Source: DATLFA01 sp035525225 (GTDB taxonomy: Bacteria > Actinomycetota > Acidimicrobiia > Acidimicrobiales > WLNW01). From it: DNA of 64,000 bases. The translations under genes and the position numbers were made by a program. Under the pieces are notes generated by a model that had not been told where the DNA came from, did not search any database, and saw only the letters and a program-made list of their open reading frames with translations. Positions 41,740 through 50,039 of the stretch are shown here, piece after piece (position 1 is the stretch's first letter; each line of letters starts with the position of its first letter). The stretch lies in contig DATLFA010000090.1 in the NCBI GenBank assembly GCA_035525225.1, forward strand, positions 44,172 to 108,171, in the 5' to 3' direction.

Positions 41740-42909
41740 TCATTCGCGGGCGAGTTGTTGGCCGGTCGGAGCCAACGCGAACCACGATGCCCGTGGCGCT
41801 CCTGACGTGCGGAGTTGCTTCTGCACATGCCGCAGTAAGTCGCCGCTGGCGGTGCGTCGGTAGAACCATGACTCGGCTTGACGGGCCTCGGGCACGTGGT
41901 CTGAAAGTCCAAGAGCGGCCTCTTCGTAGTACGCGCGAATGTCGAGCGCAGCCGCGCCCATCTCGATGGGCGCGGCGTCGATGGTCCACTCGTCGCCGGC
42001 CGCGACCCGCACGAACGCGGCGACCAGCTCGGCGACTCGGCCGGCTCCTCCGCCACGCACTACACCGGTTCGACCGGTGCGTTCCAGGCTTCGGCGGTAC
42101 GCCGGCAACAAGCCGAGGGCTTCGTCGACCGCCGGGTGGAGCGACGCGTCGCGCCGTAACGGCAGCGGGCAAGCCAGTGGCGCGTCGGCTTCGTCGACGA
42201 TCGTTTCGGGAAAATCGACGAGCACCGGTACATCCACACGGGGAAGAAGCGCGAAGGCCGCGTCGAGCACTCGGTATTGGAACGCGGGGTCGTTCGGGCG
42301 GCCGAGGGGTCGCCCGAGAGGAAACTCACAGTGCAGTACGCGTGGTGCGCGCCCGCGCTCGGCTTGGCTGCGCACGAGGCTGATCGCCACCGTGGCCAGA
42401 CCGGCCGCTTCCAGGATGTTGGCGAGGGCACTCACGGTGCGGGTACACAGCGGTCAAACGGGCGTCAGGACCACGACATCGACACCGTCGTCGAGAAGGA
42501 GCTTCGCCGCCGCGGGCCCGGTGTCGAGACGCATTGTGGTGAGTGTGTGGTCGGGCTGTGCGCCCATGAACGCGATGTGAGACGACGCGACCGAGCCGAT
42601 GACGCCCGCGCGCGCGAGTTCGTCGAGTCGATCGATCGGATACACGACGTTGAGGTCCGCAGCGAGGCCGGCCCGGTCGAAATTCGGTGAGATGTGCGCC
42701 AGCGTCAGGTCGCGTCTGGTCGAATCGAGGGTCACGAAGCCTTGCCCCTCGCTCCAAGTGCCGAGTCCGTCAGGACGCAAACCGGCGGTGGTCACGAGTG
42801 CGACGCGCGCCGAGCCCAGTTCGGGTGCTGGCGTCATGGGAGTCGAGCCGAACTCGAACGCGGGCAGATCACTCACGCCTTGTCGAACCTGCGCGTCCGA
42901 ACTTGCCAT
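41740..42909 (-). CDS. GrdB-family selenoprotein (glycine/sarcosine/betaine reductase B-like), in-frame UGA
   Basis: Protein of 389 residues if TGA at 42456-42454 (codon 152) is selenocysteine. GGAGGAG precedes ATG 42909. The N-terminal part (ARVALVTTAGLRPDG; SPNFDRAGLAADLNVVYPIDRL; GVIGSVASSHIAFMGAQPD) and the C-terminal part (EFPLGRPLGRPNDPAFQYRVLDAAF) both match the family. The join is exact: VVVLTPV-U-PLCTRTVSALANI. Family members have U or C at this place. No grdA, grdC or grdE genes are near, so this is not the clostridial glycine reductase; the substrate is unknown. Without UGA decoding the gene would be two unexplained fragments. Confidence 0.82.
42428..42440 (-). promoter_or_regulatory. 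SECIS-like hairpin (weak)
   Basis: On the minus strand GCAC at 42440-42437 pairs with GTGC at 42431-42428 around the loop CGTGA. The loop begins 18 bases after the UGA and has G in second position, like the loop CGTGC of the peroxiredoxin-like gene. The stem has only four pairs, so this is weaker evidence. Confidence 0.4.
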
Positions 42910-43160
42910 CGGGCTCCTCCGAGTATCGACCACGGTATCGAGAACTGATTGAGGTGCATGCGGCCGAAGCGGATCGGCGAGAGTGGTTTCCACCAAGGCT
43001 GACTTCAAGGACGAATTCAATGCGATGACCGTCGACGTCTTGGGGGCCGAGTTGGTACAGGCGTCGGCGGATTTCCCCACTACTCGATGGCGCACGCTGG
43101 CCACCGCCCGCCTCGATGACCTCCGGCTGTCCGAGCGGATCGAGTTGTTGCCCAGCCGGC

Positions 43161-43417
43161 CTACCCGGTAAGCGCAGTCGCTAGTTCGCGCCACTCGGTG
43201 CGAGGAAACGTCATTGGCTCCGGCGTGAGCACCCACACACACACATGGTCGGCTCCTGCGTCTCGATGCGCTCGGATACGCATGGCGATTGTGTCGACAT
43301 CGCCCCAGGCCAGGACGGCGTCCACCAAGCGGTCGCTGCCGCCGTGCTCGAGATCATCAGAATCGAACCCGCACCGCGGCCAATTGTTGGCGTAGTTTCG
43401 GGAGCGTCAGGTAAATC
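43161..43417 (-). pseudogene. C-terminal remnant of LLM-class F420-dependent oxidoreductase
   Basis: The minus strand encodes RNYANNWPRCGFDSDDLEHG (shortened), then SDRLVDAVLAWGDVDTIAMR and DAGADHVCVWVL and ends at a TAG at 43161. This matches the C-terminus of luciferase-like F420-dependent oxidoreductases. Just upstream, IYLTLP is in another frame (one-base shift near 43403) and nothing earlier is recognisable. The enzyme is lost; the fragment indicates an F420-using ancestry. Confidence 0.7.
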
Positions 43418-43604
43418 GACGATCCTCACTCGGTTGCCGTCTACGAACGCGGTTTCGGCGCCGGCGAGCAGATCATCACTTTCGTGATCTGGGCAGGCTG
43501 AGCCGGCCCGGCCTGCTCCCGCCGGCCGCCGGTCCCGTCGTATCATTGCCGCCGGGGGTCGCGGACCCCAGCGGCTCTCGGCCAACGACGTCGAGGAGGC
43601 AGCG

Positions 43605-44081
43605 ATGAAGGCACATGTTGGCGACCGACTGATTGTCGACAGCAACAAGGTCGGCCGCGCCAGGCAAACCGGCGAGATCGTGGAAGTGGTCAGCGACTCG
43701 TCCGTGCGAGAGCACTATCGGGTGCGCTGGTCGGATGGACGCGAGTCGTTCGTCTACCCGGGCAGCGACGCAACCATCGAGGCGGTGGCGAGCACGACGC
43801 CGGCAAAGAGCGCCGAGACAGAGACGCGCAGCGTGCTGATCGAGATGCGGTTGCAGGAAGACACCTCGCATTGTCGGGCCACCGCGACGATGCAGACTTC
43901 GATCGGCGCATTTGTCGGCACTGGCGAGGCGCGACGGCATCCTGCCGATCCCATCGTGCCGATGATCGGCGAAGAGTTGGCGGTTGCGAGGGCGCTGGTC
44001 GACCTCGCTCAACTGCTCGAAGCCGCGGCTCGTGAAGAGATCGCGGCGGGCGCGCATCGAGATCGCCACCTCGTTGGATAG
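43605..44081 (+). CDS. DUF1918/DUF1876 fusion protein
   Basis: Protein of 158 residues. GAGG precedes ATG 43605. Residues 1-58 (KAHVGDRLIVDSNKVGRARQTGEIVEVV...HYRVRWSDGRESFVYPGSD) form the SH3-like DUF1918 domain. Residues 75-150 (EMRLQEDTSHCRATATMQT; GTGEARRHPADP) form DUF1876. Both are actinobacterial; mycobacterial DUF1876 proteins are linked to hypoxic or stress regulons. Molecular role unknown. Confidence 0.85.
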   Translation: MKAHVGDRLIVDSNKVGRARQTGEIVEVVSDSSVREHYRVRWSDGRESFVYPGSDATIEAVASTTPAKSAETETRSVLIEMRLQEDTSHCRATATMQTSIGAFVGTGEARRHPADPIVPMIGEELAVARALVDLAQLLEAAAREEIAAGAHRDRHLVG

Positions 44082-44091
44082 AAGGGGGATT

Positions 44092-44197
44092 GCCTGCGAA
44101 GTCAGTGACATCCTCAAAGCGAAGGGCAGCCACGTTGTCACGGGCACGTCCGACGCCACCGTCCTCGACGCGGTACGAGCGCGGCTTGAGCCCAGAC
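44092..44197 (+). pseudogene. CBS-domain gene remnant
   Basis: EVSDILKAKGSHVVTGTSDA followed by TVLDAVRARL matches the beginning of a CBS domain. No proper start codon precedes it and the frame leaves the family after about 35 residues. It probably was a stand-alone CBS protein behind the DUF1918 gene. Confidence 0.5.
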
Positions 44198-44313
44198 GCC
44201 CTACCGTGTGGCCGGTAAACGGTCGGCGTCAATTGCGCGTGAGCCCCTCGTAGTCATCCATGGGGCTGCAACTGTAGGCGGAGAGCCGAACCTGCGTTCG
44301 CGGCAGCCTCTGT

Positions 44314-45384
44314 TCAGTTGATACATGGCCCCGTGTCGACCAGTTGGTCGCGTGGGACCCTCAGGATTGCGTTGAGCTCGGTGGTCGCGAGGGCGTAGGC
44401 GACGCCCGCCTGGTCCTCGGAGAGGGCGAATGCGACACCTACCACTTCACCTTGAGCGTTGACGAGTGCCGCACCGGAGTCGCCGTGCCGGAGGTCGGCC
44501 GCAAGCTCCAGCACATCGCGCTGCACCGCGGTCGCACCGTAGATGTCCCTGCCCAACGCCGTCACCCTTCGAGCCACCGCGAACGGAGCGATGCGCAACG
44601 GCCCTCCCTCGGGATGGCCGAACACGCCACCGCTGCCGCGGTGGCTGGATTCACCCACCGGCAGTGCAGCCCGGCCAAGACCGGACACGCTGAGCAACGC
44701 GAGGTCGCGGTTGGGGTCGAGCGCGACGACGGTCGCGGACAAGCGTCTTCCGTCGTCGCGTCGGACCGAAGTCGTTCGTTCGCCCGCGACGACGTGCGCG
44801 TTCGTGACGACAAGCGCGTCATCGACAATGAACCCCGTGCCGCTCTTGGCGACACGACATGCGACCCCCTCGATCCTGACCACCGAGGTCGCGACGCGTG
44901 CAATCGTTGCCGCGTCGAGCTCTGTGTGTGCCGGCGGTGGCAGGGTCACCGGTGGCGGCAGCGCCTCGAACACCTGGGGGAACGTGTCGTCACCCACGAC
45001 GGACCGCAGCGCGCCCTCGACATCGGGCGGCTCGGGCAGGTGCTCGGTCATCAGCCGCGCCACGGTCGAATCTGAGACGAGTTCGCTCGACCAGCGAGAC
45101 GCACCGAGCACCGGCAGGATCATCCACACTGTCGCCAGCACGGCAATCAAACCGGCGGCGCCGCCCAGCCCGCGATCGAGTTGTGCCGCCCACACACTTT
45201 GTGGCGCGACTCGCCGGCCGATCACGAAGCCGATGGTCTCGCCGATCATCGCGGGGACGACGACGACCGCGACCGTAGCCACGATGACCAGCTCGTACCG
45301 AGCGCCGTCGGCGCGGTCCAACATCCAGTGCACGGCCCGCAGGCCGGCGAGGAGACCCACGCCCAGGCCGATCCACGAAGGCAC
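44314..45384 (-). CDS. MarP-like membrane serine protease
   Basis: Protein of 356 residues. The first 115 residues form about four membrane helices of the CvpA/colicin V type; residues 160-356 are a trypsin-like domain with His in VTNAHVVAGE, Asp in LDPNRDLALLSV and Ser in LRHGDSGAALVN. In mycobacteria MarP is needed for acid and oxidative stress resistance and acts in the periplasm. The N-terminus appears clipped: family-like sequence (ATVGGYRAGFTTR) precedes GTG 45384 with no normal start codon. Confidence 0.85.
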   Translation of the reverse strand: MPSWIGLGVGLLAGLRAVHWMLDRADGARYELVIVATVAVVVVPAMIGETIGFVIGRRVAPQSVWAAQLDRGLGGAAGLIAVLATVWMILPVLGASRWSSELVSDSTVARLMTEHLPEPPDVEGALRSVVGDDTFPQVFEALPPPVTLPPPAHTELDAATIARVATSVVRIEGVACRVAKSGTGFIVDDALVVTNAHVVAGERTTSVRRDDGRRLSATVVALDPNRDLALLSVSGLGRAALPVGESSHRGSGGVFGHPEGGPLRIAPFAVARRVTALGRDIYGATAVQRDVLELAADLRHGDSGAALVNAQGEVVGVAFALSEDQAGVAYALATTELNAILRVPRDQLVDTGPCIN

Positions 45385-45607
45385 TCGTGTCGTGAAACCG
45401 GCCCGATACCCGCCAACTGTCGCCGCCAGCCGAGCGAAGTGGAATCCTTGGGCGACCTCGCAGCCGAGCCCGGCCGCCTAGGGCGAGCGTCTTGCATTTC
45501 CGCCAACGGTGAGGATTGTCGTGTGCGCTGCCGGTGTCGATGGGGCGCCGGTGGCCGTTGACAGCGGGACATGCTGTTGTGTCGACTTCCAGTCGTTGTT
45601 GCGATGG

Positions 45608-45775
45608 TTATTCGTCCGTGGTGGGTAGCTGCGCGAGTTGCTGGAAGTCGACCAGTTCGGCTTTGCCGATGGGTCTCAGCGCGTTGTCCTGCCAATCGAG
45701 CACCAACGGTCGGCGGGGGATGTTCGCGGCATATATGAAGGCGAGTGTTTCAGACGATGTCTGTCCTTCGAGCAT
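45608..45775 (-). CDS. Small hypothetical protein
   Basis: Protein of 55 residues (starts LEGQTSSETLAFIYAANIPRR in part) from ATG 45775, with a clear AGGAGGG site. No motif is recognised. A 7-bp inverted repeat lies just upstream. Probably a real short gene. Confidence 0.5.
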   Translation of the reverse strand: MLEGQTSSETLAFIYAANIPRRPLVLDWQDNALRPIGKAELVDFQQLAQLPTTDE

Positions 45776-45795
45776 TTGAGAACCCTCCTGGAGCC

Positions 45796-45812
45796 TAGGC
45801 CCGAGGCCTAGA
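45796..45812. promoter_or_regulatory. Short inverted repeat upstream of small gene
   Basis: CTAGGCC at 45796-45802 and GGCCTAG at 45806-45812 form a perfect dyad around CGA. It lies 20 bp upstream of the 55-residue gene, where it might be an operator or a leader hairpin. Confidence 0.4.
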
Positions 45813-46011
45813 CGGATCCGATGAGTCCGGGTCGCGTCCCACTCTGTCGGGCGCATCTATCAATCGCTCCATGCCGCACGGCTGTTACGCGCGAGCGATT
45901 AACGATCCGAAGGACCCATGGTGTCTGCTTTAGTAACGAGTCGCCAGCCCGTTGTGGCGATCGCACTGTGGACCTGCTGCAGTCGTCGATATCGACTAGA
46001 ACTCGCATTTC

Positions 46012-46503
46012 TTACCGTGCGATGTTCCATTGCCAGTCAAAGTCTCTGTGGCCGCCGGCGACGAGTTCGCTGACGACTCCGTGGAAGGCGTCTCCGAGCG
46101 GGCAGTACTCGAGTCCGTAGTGCGCCCACGCGGCGTCGACGGCTCGGGTCGTTCGAATGATGGCGTCGCCCGCCGCAGCGCAGATCTCTACACATACAAC
46201 GGTCCCGATGGTTACATCGACACCGCGGGGAAGCAACAGGCCGGCGCCGGTCATCGACATGTCCGCCACAAATCCATCGGCGACGACAGGGCGGTTGCGT
46301 TGCCACCATCGTGAAGCGGGTACGACATAGCGGACCGTCACCGGCAACCACGCGGTCCGGACCCGTTTACCTATCCGGCGGTCCCCTACCGGGACCGGCC
46401 GTGGCGCGGCCCACGTTAACGGTGTCGTACCGAGAGGGTCTGGTCGCCGAGGCACAACTCCTGATCGGCGCCACTCGACGAAACTTGAATCTGTGGCCAT
46501 CAC
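46012..46503 (-). CDS. PilZ-domain protein (c-di-GMP receptor type)
   Basis: Protein of 163 residues. The PilZ signature is present: basic box DRRIGKRVR near residue 42 and DMSMTGAGLLL near residue 80 (DxSxxG). Strands GTVVCVEICA and GLEYCPLGD follow. It probably binds cyclic di-GMP. No diguanylate cyclase gene is nearby. Confidence 0.75.
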   Translation of the reverse strand: MMATDSSFVEWRRSGVVPRRPDPLGTTPLTWAAPRPVPVGDRRIGKRVRTAWLPVTVRYVVPASRWWQRNRPVVADGFVADMSMTGAGLLLPRGVDVTIGTVVCVEICAAAGDAIIRTTRAVDAAWAHYGLEYCPLGDAFHGVVSELVAGGHRDFDWQWNIAR

Positions 46504-47081
46504 CCTTGCGTGAGTATTGCGGGGCGAAGGCTATTGGGGTCCCGGCGCGGGATGTTGGAGAATTCGGCGCCGGGCAGAGCTAACCCGCATCTTTCAGTAG
46601 TGGTCTTGGCTTGAGCTGGCGCGTCCGCGAAAGGGCTGTTGCCTGTGCTGTCTTCGGTGTGAACGATGCCGTTGTCGGTGCACGCGTCGCAGCCTGACGC
46701 CCGATGGCGACGGACCCAGATGCACGCGATCGCGCGCTGCGACCTTGACTTCGCGCGGAGATGCCTGGCGGAAGGAAGACGAGGTGGGACTTCCGTTTGC
46801 GCGGGTTGGACGCGGCGCATGTGGCGTCGACCTGTCGACGATCAGTGCAGTGGAACCGCGAGCAATGGCGCGCGGCTTGCGCACGAGACGGCCGAGGACA
46901 CGAGCGTCACGCAAGCGCCAGAACGGTCCCGTTGGGATCGCCAGCGCGATCAGCGCTGCCGGACGCTGAGCCTCGAAATCAAGCAGCGCCGAGGCCGCGG
47001 TCGCGTCCCTGTGACCGTGACGACGTCGGACGGGAGACGTCGGAAGCCGAAACGAGCCGCAGCCGCGCTCGCCGGCAGGCC
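46504..47081. other. No recognisable gene
   Basis: Both strands contain several open frames of up to about 220 codons, but all have arginine-rich shadow-like composition and no family motif. No tRNA or strong repeat was seen. It may hold decayed sequence. Confidence 0.5.
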
Positions 47082-49223
47082 TCAATCGGCGTAGCCGAGT
47101 ACGTCGATGAGCACGTGGGTCACGCCGAAGGCGTTGTGGATGTTGATGGTTCCGTCGCTCCCGATCTGTGTGATGACGAGGTTTGGGATGTTCATCGCGG
47201 CGTTGAAGTTGAGGTTGGAGACGTTGGGTGGGGTCGTGCCGGCGCCCGTCGGCCACACCGTGAGGTATCCGCCGTTGGCGGTCGGATCGACTGCGGTGAT
47301 TTTGAGAATTGCCGTCTTCGCGGCCGGGGGGATGCCCGGTGGTCCCGGCATGCCTGGTTGTCCTTGAATGGTGATCTGTCGAGTTTCGCCGGGTTGGAAT
47401 GGCGTGGTGAAGCGAGTATTGAATTCACGCGTTGGGTTCTTGCCGGTGATCGAGCCGCCCGTCCCAGATGGTTCGAAGTAACCGACGATGTCGGCGAGGA
47501 GGTCGGTCTGGCCGCTGTCGTTGACGATCGAGATCATGCCGTTGGCACCGACGCGCGCGACGATCAGATTGGCCCGGGCGATGCCGGCGACGACGTTGAG
47601 AACGGAGATGTTCGGTTGCGCCTCACCCTTGGGCCACACGGTGACGAAGCTGCCGGTGTTCGTCGCGTTGGCAAAGGTCATGTTCAGTACCACTGCCTGG
47701 ACATTGGTCGGGATCCCCGGCTGGCCGACGATCGCCAGATCGCGTGGCGCGCGAGCGTGGAACGGTTCTGAGGGTCCCCCGATCGCGTTGCGGCTGTCGA
47801 GGGCGCGAACCGGGGCGATACTCCGCAAGCGTGATCCGGCTTCTTCGGCGGTGCTGTACCCGATGATGTCGACGAGGACGTGCGTGGCGCCGGCCCCGCT
47901 GTAGAACTTGTTGAGCACCGAGATGTGGCCGCCTGCCCCTACTGCCATCACGACTGTGTTGGCGAAGTTCTCGCCCTTGGCGAAATTGTGTGTCGACGTT
48001 TCCATGGGTATCGCTTGACCCCATGGATACACCGTGAGAAATCCCGCTTGGTCGGGATCCACAGCTGTGATGTTGGCGATGACCGACGTGGCTTCGGGCG
48101 GAACGGAGATGCCGTTGACCGCCACGCCCGCAACCTTCACCGTTCGGCTCGAGCCCGTGGGAATGGAACCGACAGGGCGGCTGTCGAAGACGCGAATCGG
48201 GTTGCGCAGGGGGAAATAGGTGTCCGGGATACTTGCCGGGAGGTCGACGCCCGCCGGCCCGGCAAATGCGATTTCGAAGAGTCGGCCGTCGTTTTCGTTC
48301 GGGTCGTCCTCGTTGTCGACGCCGCGGTCTACCACCCAGAGGTTGAGCCGACTGGAGTTGTCGCTGGCGGGGGCCAACGCGAGACCGGAGATGAACCTCA
48401 ATCCTGGTATGCCGGTCAGGTCGATAGTCCGTACCAGTGCGCCGGTCTTGGTGATTTCGAAGACTTGCTTGGTGGTGCGGGCACCGACGTAGAGGGTGTT
48501 GGTCGAGGGATCCGATCCGAGGCCTTCGAAATCGATAGGACCGAGATGACCGATGTCGAAATGGGTCATGATGTCGTTGCCGTTGCCGAAGATGCCGTCG
48601 ACGGGGTCGATGTCGTAGATCTCGGTGCCCGTGCCGTCGAGGAAAAACAGATGCCCCGACGTCGGCTGGCCGATGGTCGTGTCGAATTCGGGATCTTCGG
48701 TGTCGTAGCTGCCGTAGGCGCGCGCGTCCACAAAGGTCACTAGGTCGTCGGGGGTGCCGAAGCGTTGATCGGCACCCGCTTTGACGACCCATACTCGATC
48801 CGCAGTGTCGTCGGAGATGAACAGCGCTCTCGAGACCGAGTCATAGCCGAGCCCGGAGGGCTCGCGCGAATAAGCGGGGAAGGTCGTGCCCGTGTCGATC
48901 AGGGTCCCAGTCCGGGACAGCTGCCACAAGTTGACGCCGTGATAGCCCGCCCCGGTGGTCTCGTCGACTTCGGAGTCACTAATCATCAGCCGATCGAGGT
49001 CGGCTTGGTAGACGACCCCAGAAGGATCGGGCGAACTGGGATGGAACCCCGAGGTCCGTATCGTCTGCACCAAGGTGCCCGTGACCGTCTCCGCCACGGG
49101 TTGCGTCACCTGCATGAGCACCGGTGCCGCCGAGGCTGCATGCGAACTCACGCCCGCGGCGAGCCCCACGAGGCCAAGACAGACGAACACCCGCAGGGCC
49201 ACCAAAGCAGTTGTCGTCGGCAC
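47082..49223 (-). CDS. Secreted beta-propeller protein with three C-terminal repeat domains
   Basis: Protein of 713 residues. GTG 49223 with GAGGG upstream gives a signal peptide (ALRVFVCLGLVGLAAGVSSH, cleavage after ASAA). Residues 55-330 form a propeller of SdiA-regulated/NHL type (PSGVVYQADLDRLMISDSEVD; FEGLGSDPSTNTLYVGARTT). Residues 335-713 are three related units of about 125 residues, beginning IRVFDSR, VRALDSR and TREFNTR and ending VDIIGYS, ADIVGYF and IDVLGYA. Such repeats are common in surface proteins of actinobacteria. Its function is unknown. Confidence 0.75.
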   Translation of the reverse strand: MPTTTALVALRVFVCLGLVGLAAGVSSHAASAAPVLMQVTQPVAETVTGTLVQTIRTSGFHPSSPDPSGVVYQADLDRLMISDSEVDETTGAGYHGVNLWQLSRTGTLIDTGTTFPAYSREPSGLGYDSVSRALFISDDTADRVWVVKAGADQRFGTPDDLVTFVDARAYGSYDTEDPEFDTTIGQPTSGHLFFLDGTGTEIYDIDPVDGIFGNGNDIMTHFDIGHLGPIDFEGLGSDPSTNTLYVGARTTKQVFEITKTGALVRTIDLTGIPGLRFISGLALAPASDNSSRLNLWVVDRGVDNEDDPNENDGRLFEIAFAGPAGVDLPASIPDTYFPLRNPIRVFDSRPVGSIPTGSSRTVKVAGVAVNGISVPPEATSVIANITAVDPDQAGFLTVYPWGQAIPMETSTHNFAKGENFANTVVMAVGAGGHISVLNKFYSGAGATHVLVDIIGYSTAEEAGSRLRSIAPVRALDSRNAIGGPSEPFHARAPRDLAIVGQPGIPTNVQAVVLNMTFANATNTGSFVTVWPKGEAQPNISVLNVVAGIARANLIVARVGANGMISIVNDSGQTDLLADIVGYFEPSGTGGSITGKNPTREFNTRFTTPFQPGETRQITIQGQPGMPGPPGIPPAAKTAILKITAVDPTANGGYLTVWPTGAGTTPPNVSNLNFNAAMNIPNLVITQIGSDGTINIHNAFGVTHVLIDVLGYAD

Positions 49224-49360
49224 CTTCGGCCCTCGTGCCTCCCCACAACAAGGCACGAGAGAAGGGCGTCTGGATCGGATGGGAATATACTGATATACCG
49301 CCACGATCCGTATTATGCCGCGAAGTCACGCGCTCGTGTGGGTCAGCGAGAGCGTATCTG

Positions 49361-49406
49361 TGGTCGGGATGGGGAGATTCGAATCTCCCGACCCCTGGTC
49401 CCAAAG
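49361..49406 (-). repeat. tRNA-Pro(UGG) 3'-half remnant, attachment-site copy 1
   Basis: On the minus strand the 3' half of a tRNA is readable: anticodon loop TTTGGGA, variable region, T arm around TTCGAAT, acceptor strand CATCCCG, A, CCA. The T loop has one extra A and the anticodon stem is changed, so this copy is degenerate. No 5' half precedes it. It matches copies 2 and 3 and is taken as the outer attachment site of an integrated element. Confidence 0.65.
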
Positions 49407-49858
49407 CACATCGAGAGTCATGCGCTGATTGGGGATGATGCGCAAATGTCCTAGTCAGATGATGTTCTAGTTGCTCGCCACTGCTCGCTGTTGCGCGCAA
49501 ACAACGCAGTGCTAGGTTGCGCGTTTGTTGCGCGAAGGTTGCGTACGCAAGGAACTATGTCGCCCTACGAACTTTCTCGCGGCGGGCGTAGGGACAGCTG
49601 CTCCGAGACGGCCGCCGGTGGGCGCCGGTGGGGGCCGGCGAGGGGAGTGAACTCTCTGCCGTGCGCGACCCTAGAGCAATGTCGCTATCTCAGCTCGGGT
49701 GCTGCCTTCGCTCGTAATCAGTTTCGGAGAGGCTCGTTGACGGGCAGGGGCTTCATAGGCTGCCCTGGCGACTCTCGTCAAGGCCGCCGCTGCTTCAGTT
49801 GGCGGGTGCGCTCGATGAGTTGCTAGCGATGCAGTGGGTCGTCGGGGCGGTTTGATGG
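49407..49858. other. No recognisable gene
   Basis: Sequence next to attachment copy 1. It contains GCGCAAAC- and TTTGTTGCGC-like repeats at about 49490-49540 that may be integrase arm or promoter sequences. No coding frame with family similarity was found. Confidence 0.45.
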
Positions 49859-49993
49859 GTGGTACACGCGGCCGGCAACACGGCGAACGTCTTCGGCTGG
49901 GCCTACCCGAGCGGCGGCGGCACTATCGGCAACGGCACTGTCTTCGGGTACCGCGCCGGGCGCCATGTCGGCTCGATGCCTGCGCGCGACATC
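49859..49993 (+). pseudogene. C-terminal remnant of FAD-dependent dehydrogenase (KstD/fumarate reductase-like)
   Basis: The frame reads VVHAAGNTANVFGWAYPSGG, then TIGNGTVFGYRAGRHVG and stops at 49993. This is the FAD-binding C-terminus of the fumarate reductase/3-ketosteroid dehydrogenase superfamily. About 90% of the gene is missing. It lies 46 bp before a P450 gene in the same direction. Confidence 0.65.
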
Positions 49994-50039
49994 TGACAGG
50001 TCGTTCCTCCACATCGTGTGGAGCAACTAACGTCTCGGA

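Noticed and set aside
41740..42909. Clostridial-type glycine reductase operon
   Set aside because: Only the GrdB-like subunit is present; grdA, grdC, grdD, grdE and thioredoxin genes are absent.
42983..43171. 62-codon plus-strand frame between the GrdB-like gene and the LLM remnant
   Set aside because: No ribosome site or motif, and it runs into the antisense of the remnant.
46504..47081. Long open frames on both strands (up to 220 codons)
   Set aside because: All have arginine-rich shadow composition typical of wrong frames in GC-rich DNA and no family motif.
49361..49406. Complete tRNA gene
   Set aside because: Only the 3' half of a tRNA-Pro is present at this and the two similar sites; no D arm or 5' acceptor strand precedes it.
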